Shown here piece after piece: positions 37,301 to 51,334 of a stretch of DNA of 64,000 nucleotides. The first letter of the stretch is position 1; every line of letters starts with the position of its first letter. The position numbers and the translations under genes are program-made. Origin of the DNA: Hydractinia symbiolongicarpus (lineage: Eukaryota; Cnidaria; Hydrozoa; Anthoathecata; Hydractiniidae); NCBI RefSeq assembly GCF_029227915.1, contig NC_079878.1:30779501-30843500 (forward strand). Direction: 5' to 3'. The notes beneath the pieces are model-generated. The model saw nothing but the letters and a program-made list of their open reading frames with translations. It searched no databases and was not told the DNA's origin.

Positions 37301-40300
37301 ACTCATTTCCCGAACGATTTTTTAAATTATTTTTTCACCACTAAAACGCATAAGACTTGTAGTTTTCAAAAATGTTTTCATTTTTGATGAGATGCTGAAT
37401 AAAAGAAGTTTAATCGCCGGCAAACGAAAACCCGCGATTTCCCGTAAATCCCGGACTCGGCCCGTATAGTCAAAAGTATACGAAGAAAGTACCCTGCGAG
37501 TAAACTCATTTCCAGAACGATTTTTTAAATTATCTTTTCACCACTAAAACGCACGAGACTTGTAGTTTTCAAAAATGTTTTCATTTTTGATGAGACGCTG
37601 AATAAAAGAAGTTTAATCGCCGGCAAACGAAAACCTGCGAATTCCCGTAAATCCCGGACTCGGCCCGTATAGTCAAAAGTATACAAAGAAAATACCCACG
37701 GAGTAAACTCATTTCCCGAACGATTTTTTAAATTATCTTTTCTCCACTAAAACGCATGAGACTTGTAGTCTTCAAAAGTGTTTTCAATTTTGATGAGACG
37801 CGAAATAAAAGAAGTTTAATCGCCGGCAAACGAAAACCCGTGATTTCCCGTAAATCCCGGACTCGGCCCGTATAGTGAAAAGTATACAAAGAAAATACCC
37901 AGGGAGTAAACACATTTCCTGAAAGATTTTTTAAAGTATTTTTTCACCACTAAAACGCATGAGACTTGTAGTTTTCAAAAATGTTTTCATTTTTAATGAG
38001 CAATGAATAAAAGAAGTTTAATCGCCGGCAAACGATAACCCGCAAATTCCCGTAAATCCCGGACTCGGCTCGTATAGCCAAAAGTATACAAAGAAAGTAC
38101 CCAGGGAGTAATCTCAATTCCCGAACGATTTTTTAAATTATTTTTTCACAACAAAAACGCATGAGACTTGTAGTTTTCAAAAATGTTTTCATTTTTGATG
38201 AGACACGGAATAAAAGAAGTTTAATCGCCGGCAAACGAAAACCCGCGATTTCCCGTAAATCCCGGACTCGGCCTGTATAGTCAATAGTATAGAAAGAAAA
38301 TACCCAGGGAGTAAACTCATTTCCCGAACGATTTTTTAAATTATTTTTTCACCACTAAAACGCATGAGACTTGTAGTTTTCAAAAATGTTTTCATTTTTG
38401 ATGAGACGCTTTATGAAAGAGGTTTAATTGCCGGCAAACAAAAAACCGCGATTTCCCGTAAATCCCGGGCTTGGCCCGTATAGTCGAATGTATACAAAGA
38501 AAGTACCCTGTGAGTAAACTCATTTCCAGAACGAATTTTTAAATTATCTTTTCACCACTAAAACGCATGAGACTTGTAATTTTCAAAAATGTTTTCATTT
38601 TTGATGAGACGCGGAATAAAAGAAGTTTAATCGCCGGCAAACGAAAACCCGCGATTTCCCGTAAATCCCGGACTCGGCCTGTATAGTCAATAGTATAGAA
38701 AGAAAATACCCAGGGAGTAAACACATTTCCTGAAGGATTTTTTAAAGTATTTTTTCTCCACTAAAACGCATGAGACTTGTAGTTTTCAAAAATGTTTTCA
38801 TTTTTGATGAGACGCTTAATGAAAGAGGTTTAATTGCCGGCAAACAAAAAACCCGCGATTTCCCGTAAATCCCGGACTCGGCGTGTATAGTCAATAGTAT
38901 AGAAAGAAAATACCCAGGGAGTAAACTCATTTCCCGAACGATTTTTTAAATTAATTTTTCACCACTAAAACGCATAAGACTTGTAGTTTTCAAAAATGTT
39001 TTCATTTTTGATGAGACGCTGAATAAAAGAAGTTTAATCGCCGGCAAACGAAAACCGGCGATTTCCCGTAAATCCCGGACTCGGCCCGTATAGTCAAAAG
39101 TATACGAAGAAAGTACCCTGCGAGTAAACTCATTTCCAGAACGATTTTTTAAATTATCTTTTCACCACTAAAACGCACGAGACTTGTAGTTTTCAAAAAT
39201 GTTTTCATTTTTGATGAGACGCTTTATGAAAGAGGTTTAATTGCCGGCAAACAAAAAACCCGCGATTTCCCGTAAATCCCGGGCTTGGCCCGTATAGTCG
39301 AATGTATACAAAGAAAGTACCCTGTGAGTAAACTCATTTCCAGAACGAATTTTTAAATTATCTTTTCACCACTAAAACGCATGAGACTTGTAATTTTCAA
39401 AAATGTTTTCATTTTTGATGAGACGCGGAATAAAAGAAGTTTAATCGCCGGCAAACGAAAACCCGCGATTTCCCGTAAATCCCGGACTCGGCCTGTATAG
39501 TCAATAGTATAGAAAGAAAATACCCAGGGAGTAAACTCATTTCCCGAACGATTTTTTAAATTACTTTTTCACCACTAAAACGCATAAGACTTGTAGTTTT
39601 CAAAAATGTTTTCATTTTTGATGAGACGCTGAATAAAAGAAGTTTAATCGCCGGCAAACAAAAACCGGCGATTTCCCGTAAATCCCGGACTCGGCCCGTA
39701 TAGTCAAAAGTATACGAAGAAAGTACCCTGCGAGTAAACTCATTTCCAGAACGATTTTTTAAATTATCTTTTCACCACTAAAACGCACGAGACTTGTAGT
39801 TTTCGAAAATGTTTTCATTTTTGATGAGACGCTGAATAAAAGAAGTTTAATCGCCGGCAAACGATAACCCGCAAATTCCCGTAAATCCCGGACTCGGCTC
39901 GTATAGCCAAAAGTATACAAAGAAAGTACCCAGGGAGTAATCTCAATTCCCGAACGATTTTTTAAATTATTTTTTCACAACAAAAACGCATGAGACTTGT
40001 AGTTTTCAAAAATGTTTTCATTTTTGATGAGACACGGAATAAAAGAAGTTTAATCGCCGGCAAACGAAAACCCGCGATTTCCCGTAAATCCCGGACTCGG
40101 CCTGTATAGTCAATAGTATAGAAAGAAAATACCCAGGGAGTAAACTCATTTCCCGAACGATTTTTTAAATTATTTTTTCACCACTAAAACGCATGAGACT
40201 TGTAGTTTTCAAAAATGTTTTCATTTTTGATGAGACGCTTTATGAAAGAGGTTTAATTGCCGGCAAACAAAAAACCGCGATTTCCCGTAAATCCCGGGCT

Positions 40301-43300
40301 TGGCCCGTATAGTCGAATGTATACAAAGAAAGTACCCTGTGAGTAAACTCATTTCCAGAACGAATTTTTAAATTATCTTTTCACCACTAAAACGCATGAG
40401 ACTTGTAATTTTCAAAAATGTTTTCATTTTTGATGAGACGCGGAATAAAAGAAGTTTAATCGCCGGCAAACGAAAACCCGCGATTTCCCGTAAATCCCGG
40501 ACTCGGCCTGTATAGTCAATAGTATAGAAAGAAAATACCCAGGGAGTAAACACATTTCCTGAAGGATTTTTTAAAGTATTTTTTCTCCACTAAAACGCAT
40601 GAGACTTGTAGTTTTCAAAAATGTTTTCATTTTTGATGAGACGCTTAATGAAAGAGGTTTAATTGCCGGCAAACAAAAAACCCGCGATTTCCCGTAAATC
40701 CCGGACTCGGCGTGTATAGTCAATAGTATAGAAAGAAAATACCCAGGGAGTAAACTCATTTCCCGAACGATTTTTTAAATTAATTTTTCACCACTAAAAC
40801 GCATAAGACTTGTAGTTTTCAAAAATGTTTTCATTTTTGATGAGACGCTGAATAAAAGAAGTTTAATCGCCGGCAAACGAAAACCGGCGATTTCCCGTAA
40901 ATCCCGGACTCGGCCCGTATAGTCAAAAGTATACGAAGAAAGTACCCTGCGAGTAAACTCATTTCCAGAACGATTTTTTAAATTATCTTTTCACCACTAA
41001 AACGCACGAGACTTGTAGTTTTCAAAAATGTTTTCATTTTTGATGAGACGCTTTATGAAAGAGGTTTAATTGCCGGCAAACAAAAAACCCGCGATTTCCC
41101 GTAAATCCCGGGCTTGGCCCGTATAGTCGAATGTATACAAAGAAAGTACCCTGTGAGTAAACTCATTTCCAGAACGAATTTTTAAATTATCTTTTCACCA
41201 CTAAAACGCATGAGACTTGTAATTTTCAAAAATGTTTTCATTTTTGATGAGACGCGGAATAAAAGAAGTTTAATCGCCGGCAAACGAAAACCCGCGATTT
41301 CCCGTAAATCCCGGACTCGGCCTGTATAGTCAATAGTATAGAAAGAAAATACCCAGGGAGTAAACTCATTTCCCGAACGATTTTTTAAATTACTTTTTCA
41401 CCACTAAAACGCATAAGACTTGTAGTTTTCAAAAATGTTTTCATTTTTGATGAGACGCTGAATAAAAGAAGTTTAATCGCCGGCAAACAAAAACCGGCGA
41501 TTTCCCGTAAATCCCGGACTCGGCCCGTATAGTCAAAAGTATACGAAGAAAGTACCCTGCGAGTAAACTCATTTCCAGAACGATTTTTTAAATTATCTTT
41601 TCACCACTAAAACGCACGAGACTTGTAGTTTTCGAAAATGTTTTCATTTTTGATGAGACGCTGAATAAAAGAAGTTTAATCGCCGGCAAACGAAAACCCG
41701 CGAATTCCCGTAAATCCCGGACTCGGCCCGTATAGTCAAAAGTATACAAAGAAAATACCCAGGGAGTAAACTCATTTCCCGAACGATTTTTTAAATTATC
41801 TTTTCACCACTAAAACGCATGAGACTTGTAGTCTTCAAAAGTGTTTTCATTTTTGATGAGACGCGAAATAAAAGAAGTTTAATCGCCGGCAAACGAAAAC
41901 CCGTGATTTTCCGTAAATCCCGGACTCGGCCCGTATAGTCAAAAGTATACAAAGAAAATACCCAGGGAGTAAACACATTTCCTGAAGGATTTTTTAAAGT
42001 ATTTTTTCTCCACTAAAACGCATGAGACTTGTAGTTTTCAAAAATGTTTTCATTTTTGATGAGACGCTTAATGAAAGAGGTTTAATTGCCGGCAAACAAA
42101 AACCCCGCGATTTCCCGTAAATCCCGGGCTTGACCCGTATAGTCGAATGTATACAAAGAAAGTACCCTGTGAGTAAACTCACTTCCAGAACGAATTTTTA
42201 AATTATCTTTTCACCACTAAAACGCATGAGACTTGTAATTTTCAAAAATGTTTTCATTTTTGATGAGACGCGGAATAAAAGAAGTTTAATCGCCGGCAAA
42301 CGAAAACCCGCGATTTCCCGTAAATCCCGGACTCGGCCTGTATAGTCAATAGTATAGAAAGAAAATACCCAGGGAGTAAACTCATTTCCCGAACGATTTT
42401 TTAAATTATTTTTTCACCACTAAAACGCATAAGACTTGTAGTTTTCAAAAATGTTTTCATTTTTGATGAGATGCTGAATAAAAGAAGTTTAATCGCCGGC
42501 AAACGAAAACCCGCGATTTCCCGTAAATCCCGGACTCGGCCCGTATAGTCAAAAGTATACGAAGAAAGTACCCTGCGAGTAAACTCATTTCCAGAACGAT
42601 TTTTTAAATTATCTTTTCACCACTAAAACGCACGAGACTTGTAGTTTTCAAAAATGTTTTCATTTTTGATGAGACGCTGAATAAAAGAAGTTTAATCGCC
42701 GGCAAACGAAAACCTGCGAATTCCCGTAAATCCCGGACTCGGCCCGTATAGTCAAAAGTATACAAAGAAAATACCCACGGAGTAAACTCATTTCCCGAAC
42801 GATTTTTTAAATTATCTTTTCTCCACTAAAACGCATGAGACTTGTAGTCTTCAAAAGTGTTTTCATTTTTGTTGAGACGCGAAATAAAAGAAGTTTAATC
42901 GCCGGCAAACGAAAACCCGTGATTTCCCGTAAATCCCGGACTCGGCCCGTATAGTGAAAAGTATACAAAGAAAATACCCAGGGAGTAAACACATTTCCTG
43001 AAAGATTTTTTAAAGTATTTTTTCACCACTAAAACGCATGAGACTTGTAGTTTTCAAAAATGTTTTCATTTTTAATGAGCAATGAATAAAAGAAGTTTAA
43101 TCGCCGGCAAACGATAACCCGCAAATTCCCGTAAATCCCGGACTCGGCTCGTATAGCCAAAAGTATACAAAGAAAGTACCCAGGGAGTAATCTCAATTCC
43201 CGAACGATTTTTTAAATTATTTTTTCACAACAAAAACGCATGAGACTTGTAGTTTTCAAAAATGTTTTCATTTTTGATGAGACACGGAATAAAAGAAGTT

Positions 43301-44430
43301 TAATCGCCGGCAAACGAAAACCCGCGATTTCCCGTAAATCCCGGACTCGGCCTGTATAGTCAATAGTATAGAAAGAAAATACCCAGGGAGTAAACTCATT
43401 TCCCGAACGATTTTTTAAATTATTTTTTCACCACTAAAACGCATGAGACTTGTAGTTTTCAAAAATGTTTTTATTTTTGATGAGACGCTTTATGAAAGAG
43501 GTTTAATTGCCGGCAAACAAAAAACCCGCGATTTCCCGTAAATCCCGGGCTTGGCCCGTATAGTCGAATGTATACAAAGAAAGTACCCTGTGAGTAAACT
43601 CATTTCCAGAACGAATTTTTAAATTATCTTTTCACCACTAAAACGCATGAGACTTGTAATTTTCAAAAATGTTTTCATTTTTGATGAGACGCGGAATAAA
43701 AGAAGTTTAATCGCCGGCAAACGAAAACCCGCGATTTCCCGTAAATCCCGGACTCGGCCTGTATAGTCAATAGTATAGAAAGAAAATACCCAGGGAGTAA
43801 ACACATTTCCTGAAGGATTTTTTAAAGTATTTTTTCTCCACTAAAACGCATGAGACTTGTAGTTTTCAAAAATGTTTTCATTTTTGATGAGACGCTTAAT
43901 GAAAGAGGTTTAATTGCCGGCAAACAAAAAACCCGCAATTTCCCGTAAATCCCGGACTCGGCGTGTATAGTCAATAGTATAGAAAGAAAATACCCAGGGA
44001 GTAAACTCATTTCCCGAACGATTTTTTAAATTAATTTTTCACCACTAAAACGCATAAGACTTGTAGTTTTCAAAAATGTTTTCATTTTTGATGAGACGCT
44101 GAATAAAAGAAGTTTAATCGCCGGCAAACGAAAACCGGCGATTTCCCGTAAATCCCGGACTCGGCCCGTATAGTCAAAAGTATACGAAGAAAGTACCCTG
44201 CGAGTAAACTCATTTCCAGAACGATTTTTTAAATTATCTTTTCACCACTAAAACGCACGAGACTTGTAGTTTTCAAAAATGTTTTCATTTTTGATGAGAC
44301 GCTGAATAAAAGAAGTTTAATCGCCGGCAAACGAAAACCCGCGAATTCCCGTAAATCCCGGACTCGGCCCGTATAGTCAAGAGTATACAAAGAAAATACC
44401 CAGGGAGTAAACTCATTTCCCGAACGATTT

Positions 44431-47400
44431 TTTAAATTATCTTTTCACCACTAAAACGCATGAGACTTGTAGTCTTCAAAAGTGTTTTCATTTTTGATGA
44501 GACGCGAAATAAAAGAAGTTTAATCGCCGGCAAACGAAAACCCGTGATTTTCCGTAAATCCCGGACTCGGCCCGTATAGTCAAAAGTATACAAAGAAAAT
44601 ACCCAGGGAGTAAACACATTTCCTGAAGGATTTTTTAAAGTATTTTTTCTCCACTAAAACGCATGAGACTTGTAGTTTTCAAAAATGTTTTCATTTTTGA
44701 TGAGACGCTTAATGAAAGAGGTTTAATTGCCGGCAAACAAAAAACCCGCGATTTCCCGTAAATCCCGGGCTTCGCCCGTATAGTCGAATGTATACAAAGA
44801 AAGTACCCTGTGAGTAAACTCATTTCCAGAACGAATTTTTAAATTATCTTTTCACCACTAAAACGCATGAGACTTGTAATTTTCAAAAATGTTTTCATTT
44901 TTGATGAGACGCGGAATAAAAGAAGTTTAATCGCCGGCAAACGAAAACCTGCGATTTCCCGTAAATCCCGGACTCGGCCTGTATAGTCAATAGTATAGAA
45001 AGAAAATACCCAGGGAGTAAACTCATTTCCCGAACGATTTTTTAAATTATTTTTTCACCACTAAAACGCATAAGACTTGTAGTTTTCAAAAATGTTTCAT
45101 TTTTGATGAGATGCTGAATAAAAGAAGTTTAATCGCCGGCAAACGAAAACCCGCGGTTTCCCGTAAATCCCGGACTCGGCCCGTATAGTCAAAAGTATAC
45201 GAAGAAAGTACCCTGCGAGTAAACTCATTTCCAGAACGATTTTTTAAATTATCTTTTCACCACTAAAACGCACGAGACTTGTAGTTTTCAAAAATGTTTT
45301 CATTTTTGATAAGACGCTGAATAAAAGAAGTTTAATAGCCGGCAAACGAAAACCTGCGAATTCCCGTAAATCCCGGACTCGGCCCGTATAGTCAAAGGTA
45401 TACAAAGAAAATACCCACGGAGTAAACTCATTTCCCGAACGATTTTTTAAATTATCTTTTCACCACTAAAACGCATGAGACTTGTAGTCTTCAAAAGTGT
45501 TTTCATTTTTGATGAGACGCGAAATAAAAGAAGTTTAATCGCCGGCAAACGAAAACCCGTGATTTCCCGTAAATCCCGGACTCGGCCCGTATAGTCAAAA
45601 GTATACAAAGAAAATACCCAGGGAGTAAACACATTTCCTGAAGGATTTTTTAAAGTATTTTTTCACCACTAAAACGCATGAGACTTGTAGTTTTCAAAAA
45701 TGTTTTCATTTTTAATGAGCAATGAATAAAAGAAGTTTAATCGCCGGCAAACGATAACCCGCAAATTCCCGTAAATCCCGGACTCGGCTCGTATAGATAA
45801 AAGTATACAAAGAAAGTACCCAGGGAGTAATCTCAATTCCCGAACGATTTTTTAAATTATTTTTTCACAACAAAAACGCATGAGACTTGTAGTTTTCAAA
45901 AATGTTTTCATTTTTGATGAGACACGGAATAAAAGAAGTTTAATCGCCGGCGAACGTAAACCCGCGATTTCCCGTAAATCCTGGACTCGGCCTGTATAGT
46001 CAATAGTGTAGAAAGAAAATACCCAGGGAGTAATCTCAATTCCCGAACGATTTTTTAAATTATTTTTTCACAACAAAAACGCATGAGACTTGTAGTCTTC
46101 AAAAGTGTTTTCATTTTTGATGAGACGCGAAATAAAAGAAGTTTAATCGCCGGCAAACGAAAACCCGTGATTTTCCGTAAATCCCGGACTCGGCCCGTAT
46201 AGTCAAAAGTATACAAAGAAAATACCCAGGGAGTAAACACATTTCCTGAAGGATTTTTTAAAGTATTTTTTCTCCACTAAAACGCATGAGACTTGTAGTT
46301 TTCAAAAATGTTTTCATTTTTGATGAGACGCTTAATGAAAGAGGTTTAATTGCCGGCAAACAAAAAACCCGCGATTTCCCGTAAATCCCGGGCTTGGCCC
46401 GTATAGTCGAATGTATACAAAGAAAGTACCCTGTGAGTAAACTCATTTCCAGAACGAATTTTTAAATTATCTTTTCACCACTAAAACGCATGAGACTTGT
46501 AATTTTCAAAAATGTTTTCATTTTTGATGAGACGCGGAATAAAAGAAGTTTAATCGCCGGCAAACGAAAACCTGCGATTTCCCGTAAATCCCGGACTCGG
46601 CCTGTATAGTCAATAGTATAGAAAGAAAATACCCAGGGAGTAAACTCATTTCCCGAACGATTTTTTAAATTATTTTTTCACCACTAAAACGCATAAGACT
46701 TGTAGTTTTCAAAAATGTTTCATTTTTGATGAGATGCTGAATAAAAGAAGTTTAATCGCCGGCAAACGAAAACCCGCGGTTTCCCGTAAATCCCGGACTC
46801 GGCCCGTATAGTCAAAAGTATACGAAGAAAGTACCCTGCGAGTAAACTCATTTCCAGAACGATTTTTTAAATTATCTTTTCACCACTAAAACGCACGAGA
46901 CTTGTAGTTTTCAAAAATGTTTTCATTTTTGATGAGACGCTGAATAAAAGAAGTTTAATCGCCGGCAAACGAAAACCTGCGAATTCCCGTAAATCCCGGA
47001 CTCGGCCCGTATAGTCAAAAGTATACAAAGAAAATACCCACGGAGTAAACTCATTTCCCGAACGATTTTTTAAATTATCTTTTCACCACTAAAACGCATG
47101 AGACTTGTAGTCTTCAAAAGTGTTTTCATTTTTGATGAGACGCGAAATGAAAGAAGTTTAATCGCCGGCAAACGAAAACCCGTGATTTCCCGTAAATCCC
47201 GGACTCGGCCCGTATAGTCAAAAGTATACAAAGAAAATACCCAGGGAGTAAACACATTTCCTGAAGGATTTTTTAAAGTATTTTTTCACCACTAAAACGC
47301 ATGAGACTTGTAGTTTTCAAAAATGTTTTCATTTTTAATGAGCAATGAATAAAAGAAGTTTAATCGCCGGCAAACGATAACCCGCAAATTCCCGTAAATC

Positions 47401-47650
47401 CCGGACTCGGCTCGTATAGATAAAAGTATACAAAGAAAGTACCCAGGGAGTAATCTCAATTCCCGAACGATTTTTTAAATTATTTTTTCACAACAAAAAC
47501 GCATGAGACTTGTAGTTTTCAAAAATGTTTTCATTTTTGATGAGACACGGAATAAAAGAAGTTTAATCGCCGGCGAACGTAAACCCGCGATTTCCCGTAA
47601 ATCCTGGACTCGGCCTGTATAGTCAATAGTGTAGAAAGAAAATACCCAGG
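44431..47650 (-). repeat. 8-monomer duplication (1,623 bp, two copies)
   Basis: About 44,430-46,030 matches about 46,055-47,650. Unusual shared changes are: a lost T in the dyad loop (AATGTTTCAT at 45,091 and 46,714); CCCGCGGTTTCCC; GTATAGATAAAAG; CCGGCGAACGTAAACC; TCCTGGACTCGGCC; and AATAGTGTAGAAAG. The join between copies is a hybrid monomer at about 46,020-46,110, whose ACAACAAAAACG part comes from one subtype and whose GTCTTCAAAAGTG part from another. Confidence 0.87.
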
Positions 47651-50600
47651 GAGTAAACTCATTTCCCGAACGATTTTTTAAATTATTTTTTCACCACTAA
47701 AACGCATGAGACTTGTAGTTTTTAAAAATGTTTTCATTTTTGATGAGACGCTGAATAAAAGAAGTTTAATCGCCGGCAAACGAAAACCCGCGATGTCCTG
47801 TAAATCCCGGACTCGGCCCGTATAGTCAAAAGTATACGAAGAAAGTACCCTGCGAGTAAACTCATTTCCAGAACGATTTTTTAAATTATCTTTTTACCAC
47901 TAAAACGCACGAGACTTGTAGTTTTCAAAAATGTTTTCATTTTTGATGAGACGCTGAATGAAAGAAGTTTAATCGCCGGCAAACGAAAACCCGCGATTTC
48001 CCGTAAATCCCGTGCTTGGCCCGTATAGTCGAGTATATACAAAGAAAGTACCCTGTGAGTAAACTCATTTCCAGATCGAATTTTTTAAATTATCTTTTCA
48101 CCACTAAAACGCATGAGACTTGTAGTCTTCAAAAGTGTTTTCATTTTTGATGAGACGCGAAATAAAAGAAGTTTAATCGCCGGCAAACGAAAACCCGTGA
48201 TTTCCCGTAAATCCCGGACTCGGCCCGTATAGTCAAAAGTATACAAAGAAAATACCCAGGGAGTAAACACATTTCCCGAAGGATTTTTTAAAGTATTTTT
48301 TCACCACTAAAACGCATGAGACTTGTAGTTTTCAAAAATGTTTTCATTTTTGATGAGACGCTGAATAAAAGAAGTTTAATCGCCGGCAAACGATAACCTG
48401 CAAATTCCCGTAAATCCCGGACTCGGCTCGTATAGCCAGAAGTATACAAAGAAAGTACCCAGGGAGTAATCTCAATTCCCGAACGATTTTTTAAATTATA
48501 TTTTCACAACAAAAACGCATGAGACTTGTAGTTTTCAAAAATGTTTTCATTTTTAATGAGACGCGGAATAAAAGAAGTTTAATCGCCGGCAAACGAAAAT
48601 CCGCGATTTCCCGTAAATCCCGGACTCGGCCTGTATAGTCAATAGTATAGAAAGAAAATACCCAGGGAGTAAACTCATTTCCCGAACGATTTTTTAAATT
48701 ATTTTTTCACCACTAAAACGCATGAGACTTGTAGTTTTCAAAAATGTTTTCATTTTTGATGAGACGCTGAATAAAAGAAGTTTAATCGCCGGCAAACGAA
48801 AACCCGCGATGTCCTGTAAATCCCGGACTCGGCCCGTATAGTCAAAAGTATACGAAGAAAGTACCCTGCGAGTAAACTCATTTCCAGAACGATTTTTTAA
48901 ATTATCTTTTTACCACTAAAACGCACGAGACTTGTAGTTTTCAAAAATGTTTTCATTTTTGATGAGACGCTGAATGAAAAAAGTTTAATCGCCGGCAAAC
49001 GAAAACCTGCGATTTCCCGTAAATCCCGTGCTTGGCCCGTATAGTCGAGTATATACAAAGAAAGTACCCTGTGAGTAAACTCATTTCCAGATCGAATTTT
49101 TTAAATTATCTTTTCACCACTAAAACGCATGAGACTTGTAGTCTTCAAAAGTGTTTTCATTTTTGATGAGACGCGAAATAAAAGAAGTTTAATCGCCGGC
49201 AAACGAAAACCCGTGATTTCCCGTAAATCCCGGACTCGGCCCGTATAGTCAAAAGTATACAAAGAAAATACCCAGGGAGTAAACACATTTCCCGAAGGAT
49301 TTTTTAAAGTATTTTTTCACCACTAAAACGCATGAGACTTGTAGTTTTCAAAAATGTTTTCATTTTTGATGAGACGCTTTATGAAAGAGGTTTAATTGCC
49401 GGCAAACAAAAACCCGCGATGTCCTGTAAATCCCGGACTCGGCCCGTATAGTCAAAAGTATACGAAGAAAGTACCCTGCGAGTAAACTCATTTCCAGAAC
49501 GATTTTTTAAATTATCTTTTTACCACTAAAACGCACGAGACTTGTAGTTTTCAAAAATGTTTTCATTTTTGATGAGACGCTGAATGAAAGAAGTTTAATC
49601 GCCGGCAAACGAAAACCCCCGATTTCCCGTAAATCCCGTGCTTGGCCCGTATAGTCGAGTATATACAAAGAAAGTACCCTGTGAGTAAACTCATTTCCAG
49701 ATCGAATTTTTTAAATTATCTTTTCACCACTAAAACGCATGAGACTTGTAGTCTTCAAAAGTGTTTTCATTTTTGATGAGACGCGAAATAAAAGAAGTTT
49801 AATCGCCGGCAAACGAAAACCCGTGATTTCCCGTAAATCCCGGACTCGGCCCGTATAGTCAAAAGTATACAAAGAAAATACCCAGGGAGTAAACACATTT
49901 CCCGAAGGATTTTTTAAAGTATTTTTTCACCACTAAAACGCATGAGACTTGTAGTTTTCAAAAATGTTTTCATTTTTGATGAGACGCTGAATAAAAGAAG
50001 TTTAATCGCCGGCAAACGATAACCTGCAAATTCCCGTAAATCCCGGACTCGGCTCGTATAGCCAGAAGTATACAAAGAAAGTACCCAGGGAGTAATCTCA
50101 ATTCCCGAACGATTTTTTAAATTATATTTTCACAACAAAAACGCATGAGACTTGTAGTTTTCAAAAATGTTTTCATTTTTAATGAGACGCGGAATAAAAG
50201 AAGTTTAATCGCCGGCAAACGAAAACCCGCGATTTCCCGTAAATCCCGGACTCGGCCTGTATAGTCAATAGTATAGAAAGAAAATACCCAGGGAGTAAAC
50301 TCATTTCCCGAACGATTTTTTAAATTATTTTTTCACCACTAAAACGCATGAGACTTGTAGTTTTCAAAAATGTTTTCATTTTTGATGAGACGCTGAATAA
50401 AAGAAGTTTAATCGCCGGCAAACGAAAACCCGCGATGTCCTGTAAATCCCGGACTCGGCCCGTATAGTCAAAAGTATACGAAGAAAGTACCCTGCGAGTA
50501 AACTCATTTCCAGAACGATTTTTTAAATTATCTTTTTACCACTAAAACGCACGAGACTTGTAGTTTTCAAAAATGTTTTCATTTTTGATGAGACGCTGAA

Positions 50601-51334
50601 TGAAAAAAGTTTAATCGCCGGCAAACGAAAACCTGCGATTTCCCGTAAATCCCGTGCTTGGCCCGTATAGTCGAGTATATACAAAGAAAGTACCCTGTGA
50701 GTAAACTCATTTCCAGAACGATTTTTTAAATTATCTTTTTACCACTAAAACGCACGAGACTTGTAGTTTTCAAAAATGTTTTCATTTTTGATGAGACGCG
50801 GAATAAAAGAAGTTTAATCGCCGGCAAACGAAAACCCGCGATTTCCCGTAAATCCCAGACTCGGCCTGTATAGTCAATAGTATAGAAAGAAAATACCCAG
50901 GGAGTAAACTCATTTCCCGAACGATTTTTTAAATTATTTTTTCACCACTAAAACGCATAAGACTTGTAGTTTTCAAAAATGTTTTCATTTTTGATGAGAC
51001 GCTGAATAAAAGAAGTTTAATCGCCGGCAAACGAAAACCGGCGATTTCCCGTAAATCCCGTGCTTGGCCCGTATAGTCGAGTATATACAAAGAAAGTACC
51101 CTGTGAGTAAACTCATTTCCAGAACGATTTTTTAAATTATCTTTTCACCACTAAAACGCATGATACTTGTAGTCTTCAAAAGTGTTTTCATTTTTGATGA
51201 GACGCGAAATAAAAGAAGTTTAATCGCCGGCAAACGAAAACCCGTGATTTCCCGTAAATCCCGGACTCGGCCCGTATAGTCAAAAGTATACAAAGAAAAT
51301 ACCCAGGGAGTAAACTCATTTCCCGAACGATTTT
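47651..51334 (-). repeat. 5- and 3-monomer repeats with CGATGTCCTG and AGATCGAATTT markers
   Basis: Monomers carrying CCAGATCGAATTTTTTAAA occur near 48,070, 49,087 and 49,697, giving offsets of 1,016 (five monomers) and 610 (three monomers). CGATGTCCTGTAAATCC recurs near 47,791, 48,808, 49,416 and 50,428. The 3-monomer step arises from deletion of two monomers and creates a monomer near 49,380 that joins CTTTATGAAAGAGG to CGATGTCCTG. From about 50,700 to 51,330 the subtypes are mixed. Confidence 0.78.

Larger units (their letters stand above)
32311..44430 (-). repeat. Nested large duplications of 9, 16, 18, 25 and 27 monomers
   Basis: Several constant offsets overlap. The block 32,311-33,620 matches 35,561-36,870 (offset 3,250, 16 monomers). 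About 33,240-36,180 matches 36,897-39,836 (offset 3,657, 18 monomers). About 38,005-39,835 matches 39,834-41,660 (offset 1,829, nine monomers). About 34,350-36,850 matches 39,836-42,340 (offset 5,486, 27 monomers). About 37,300-39,200 matches 42,370-44,280 (offset 5,079-5,080, 25 monomers). Markers include GACGCTTTATGAAAG, GGCTTGACCCG, GGCGTGTATAG, GATGAGACACGG and TTTAATGAGCAATGAA. By eye many copies differ by only a handful of bases, so these are recent events. Confidence 0.83.
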
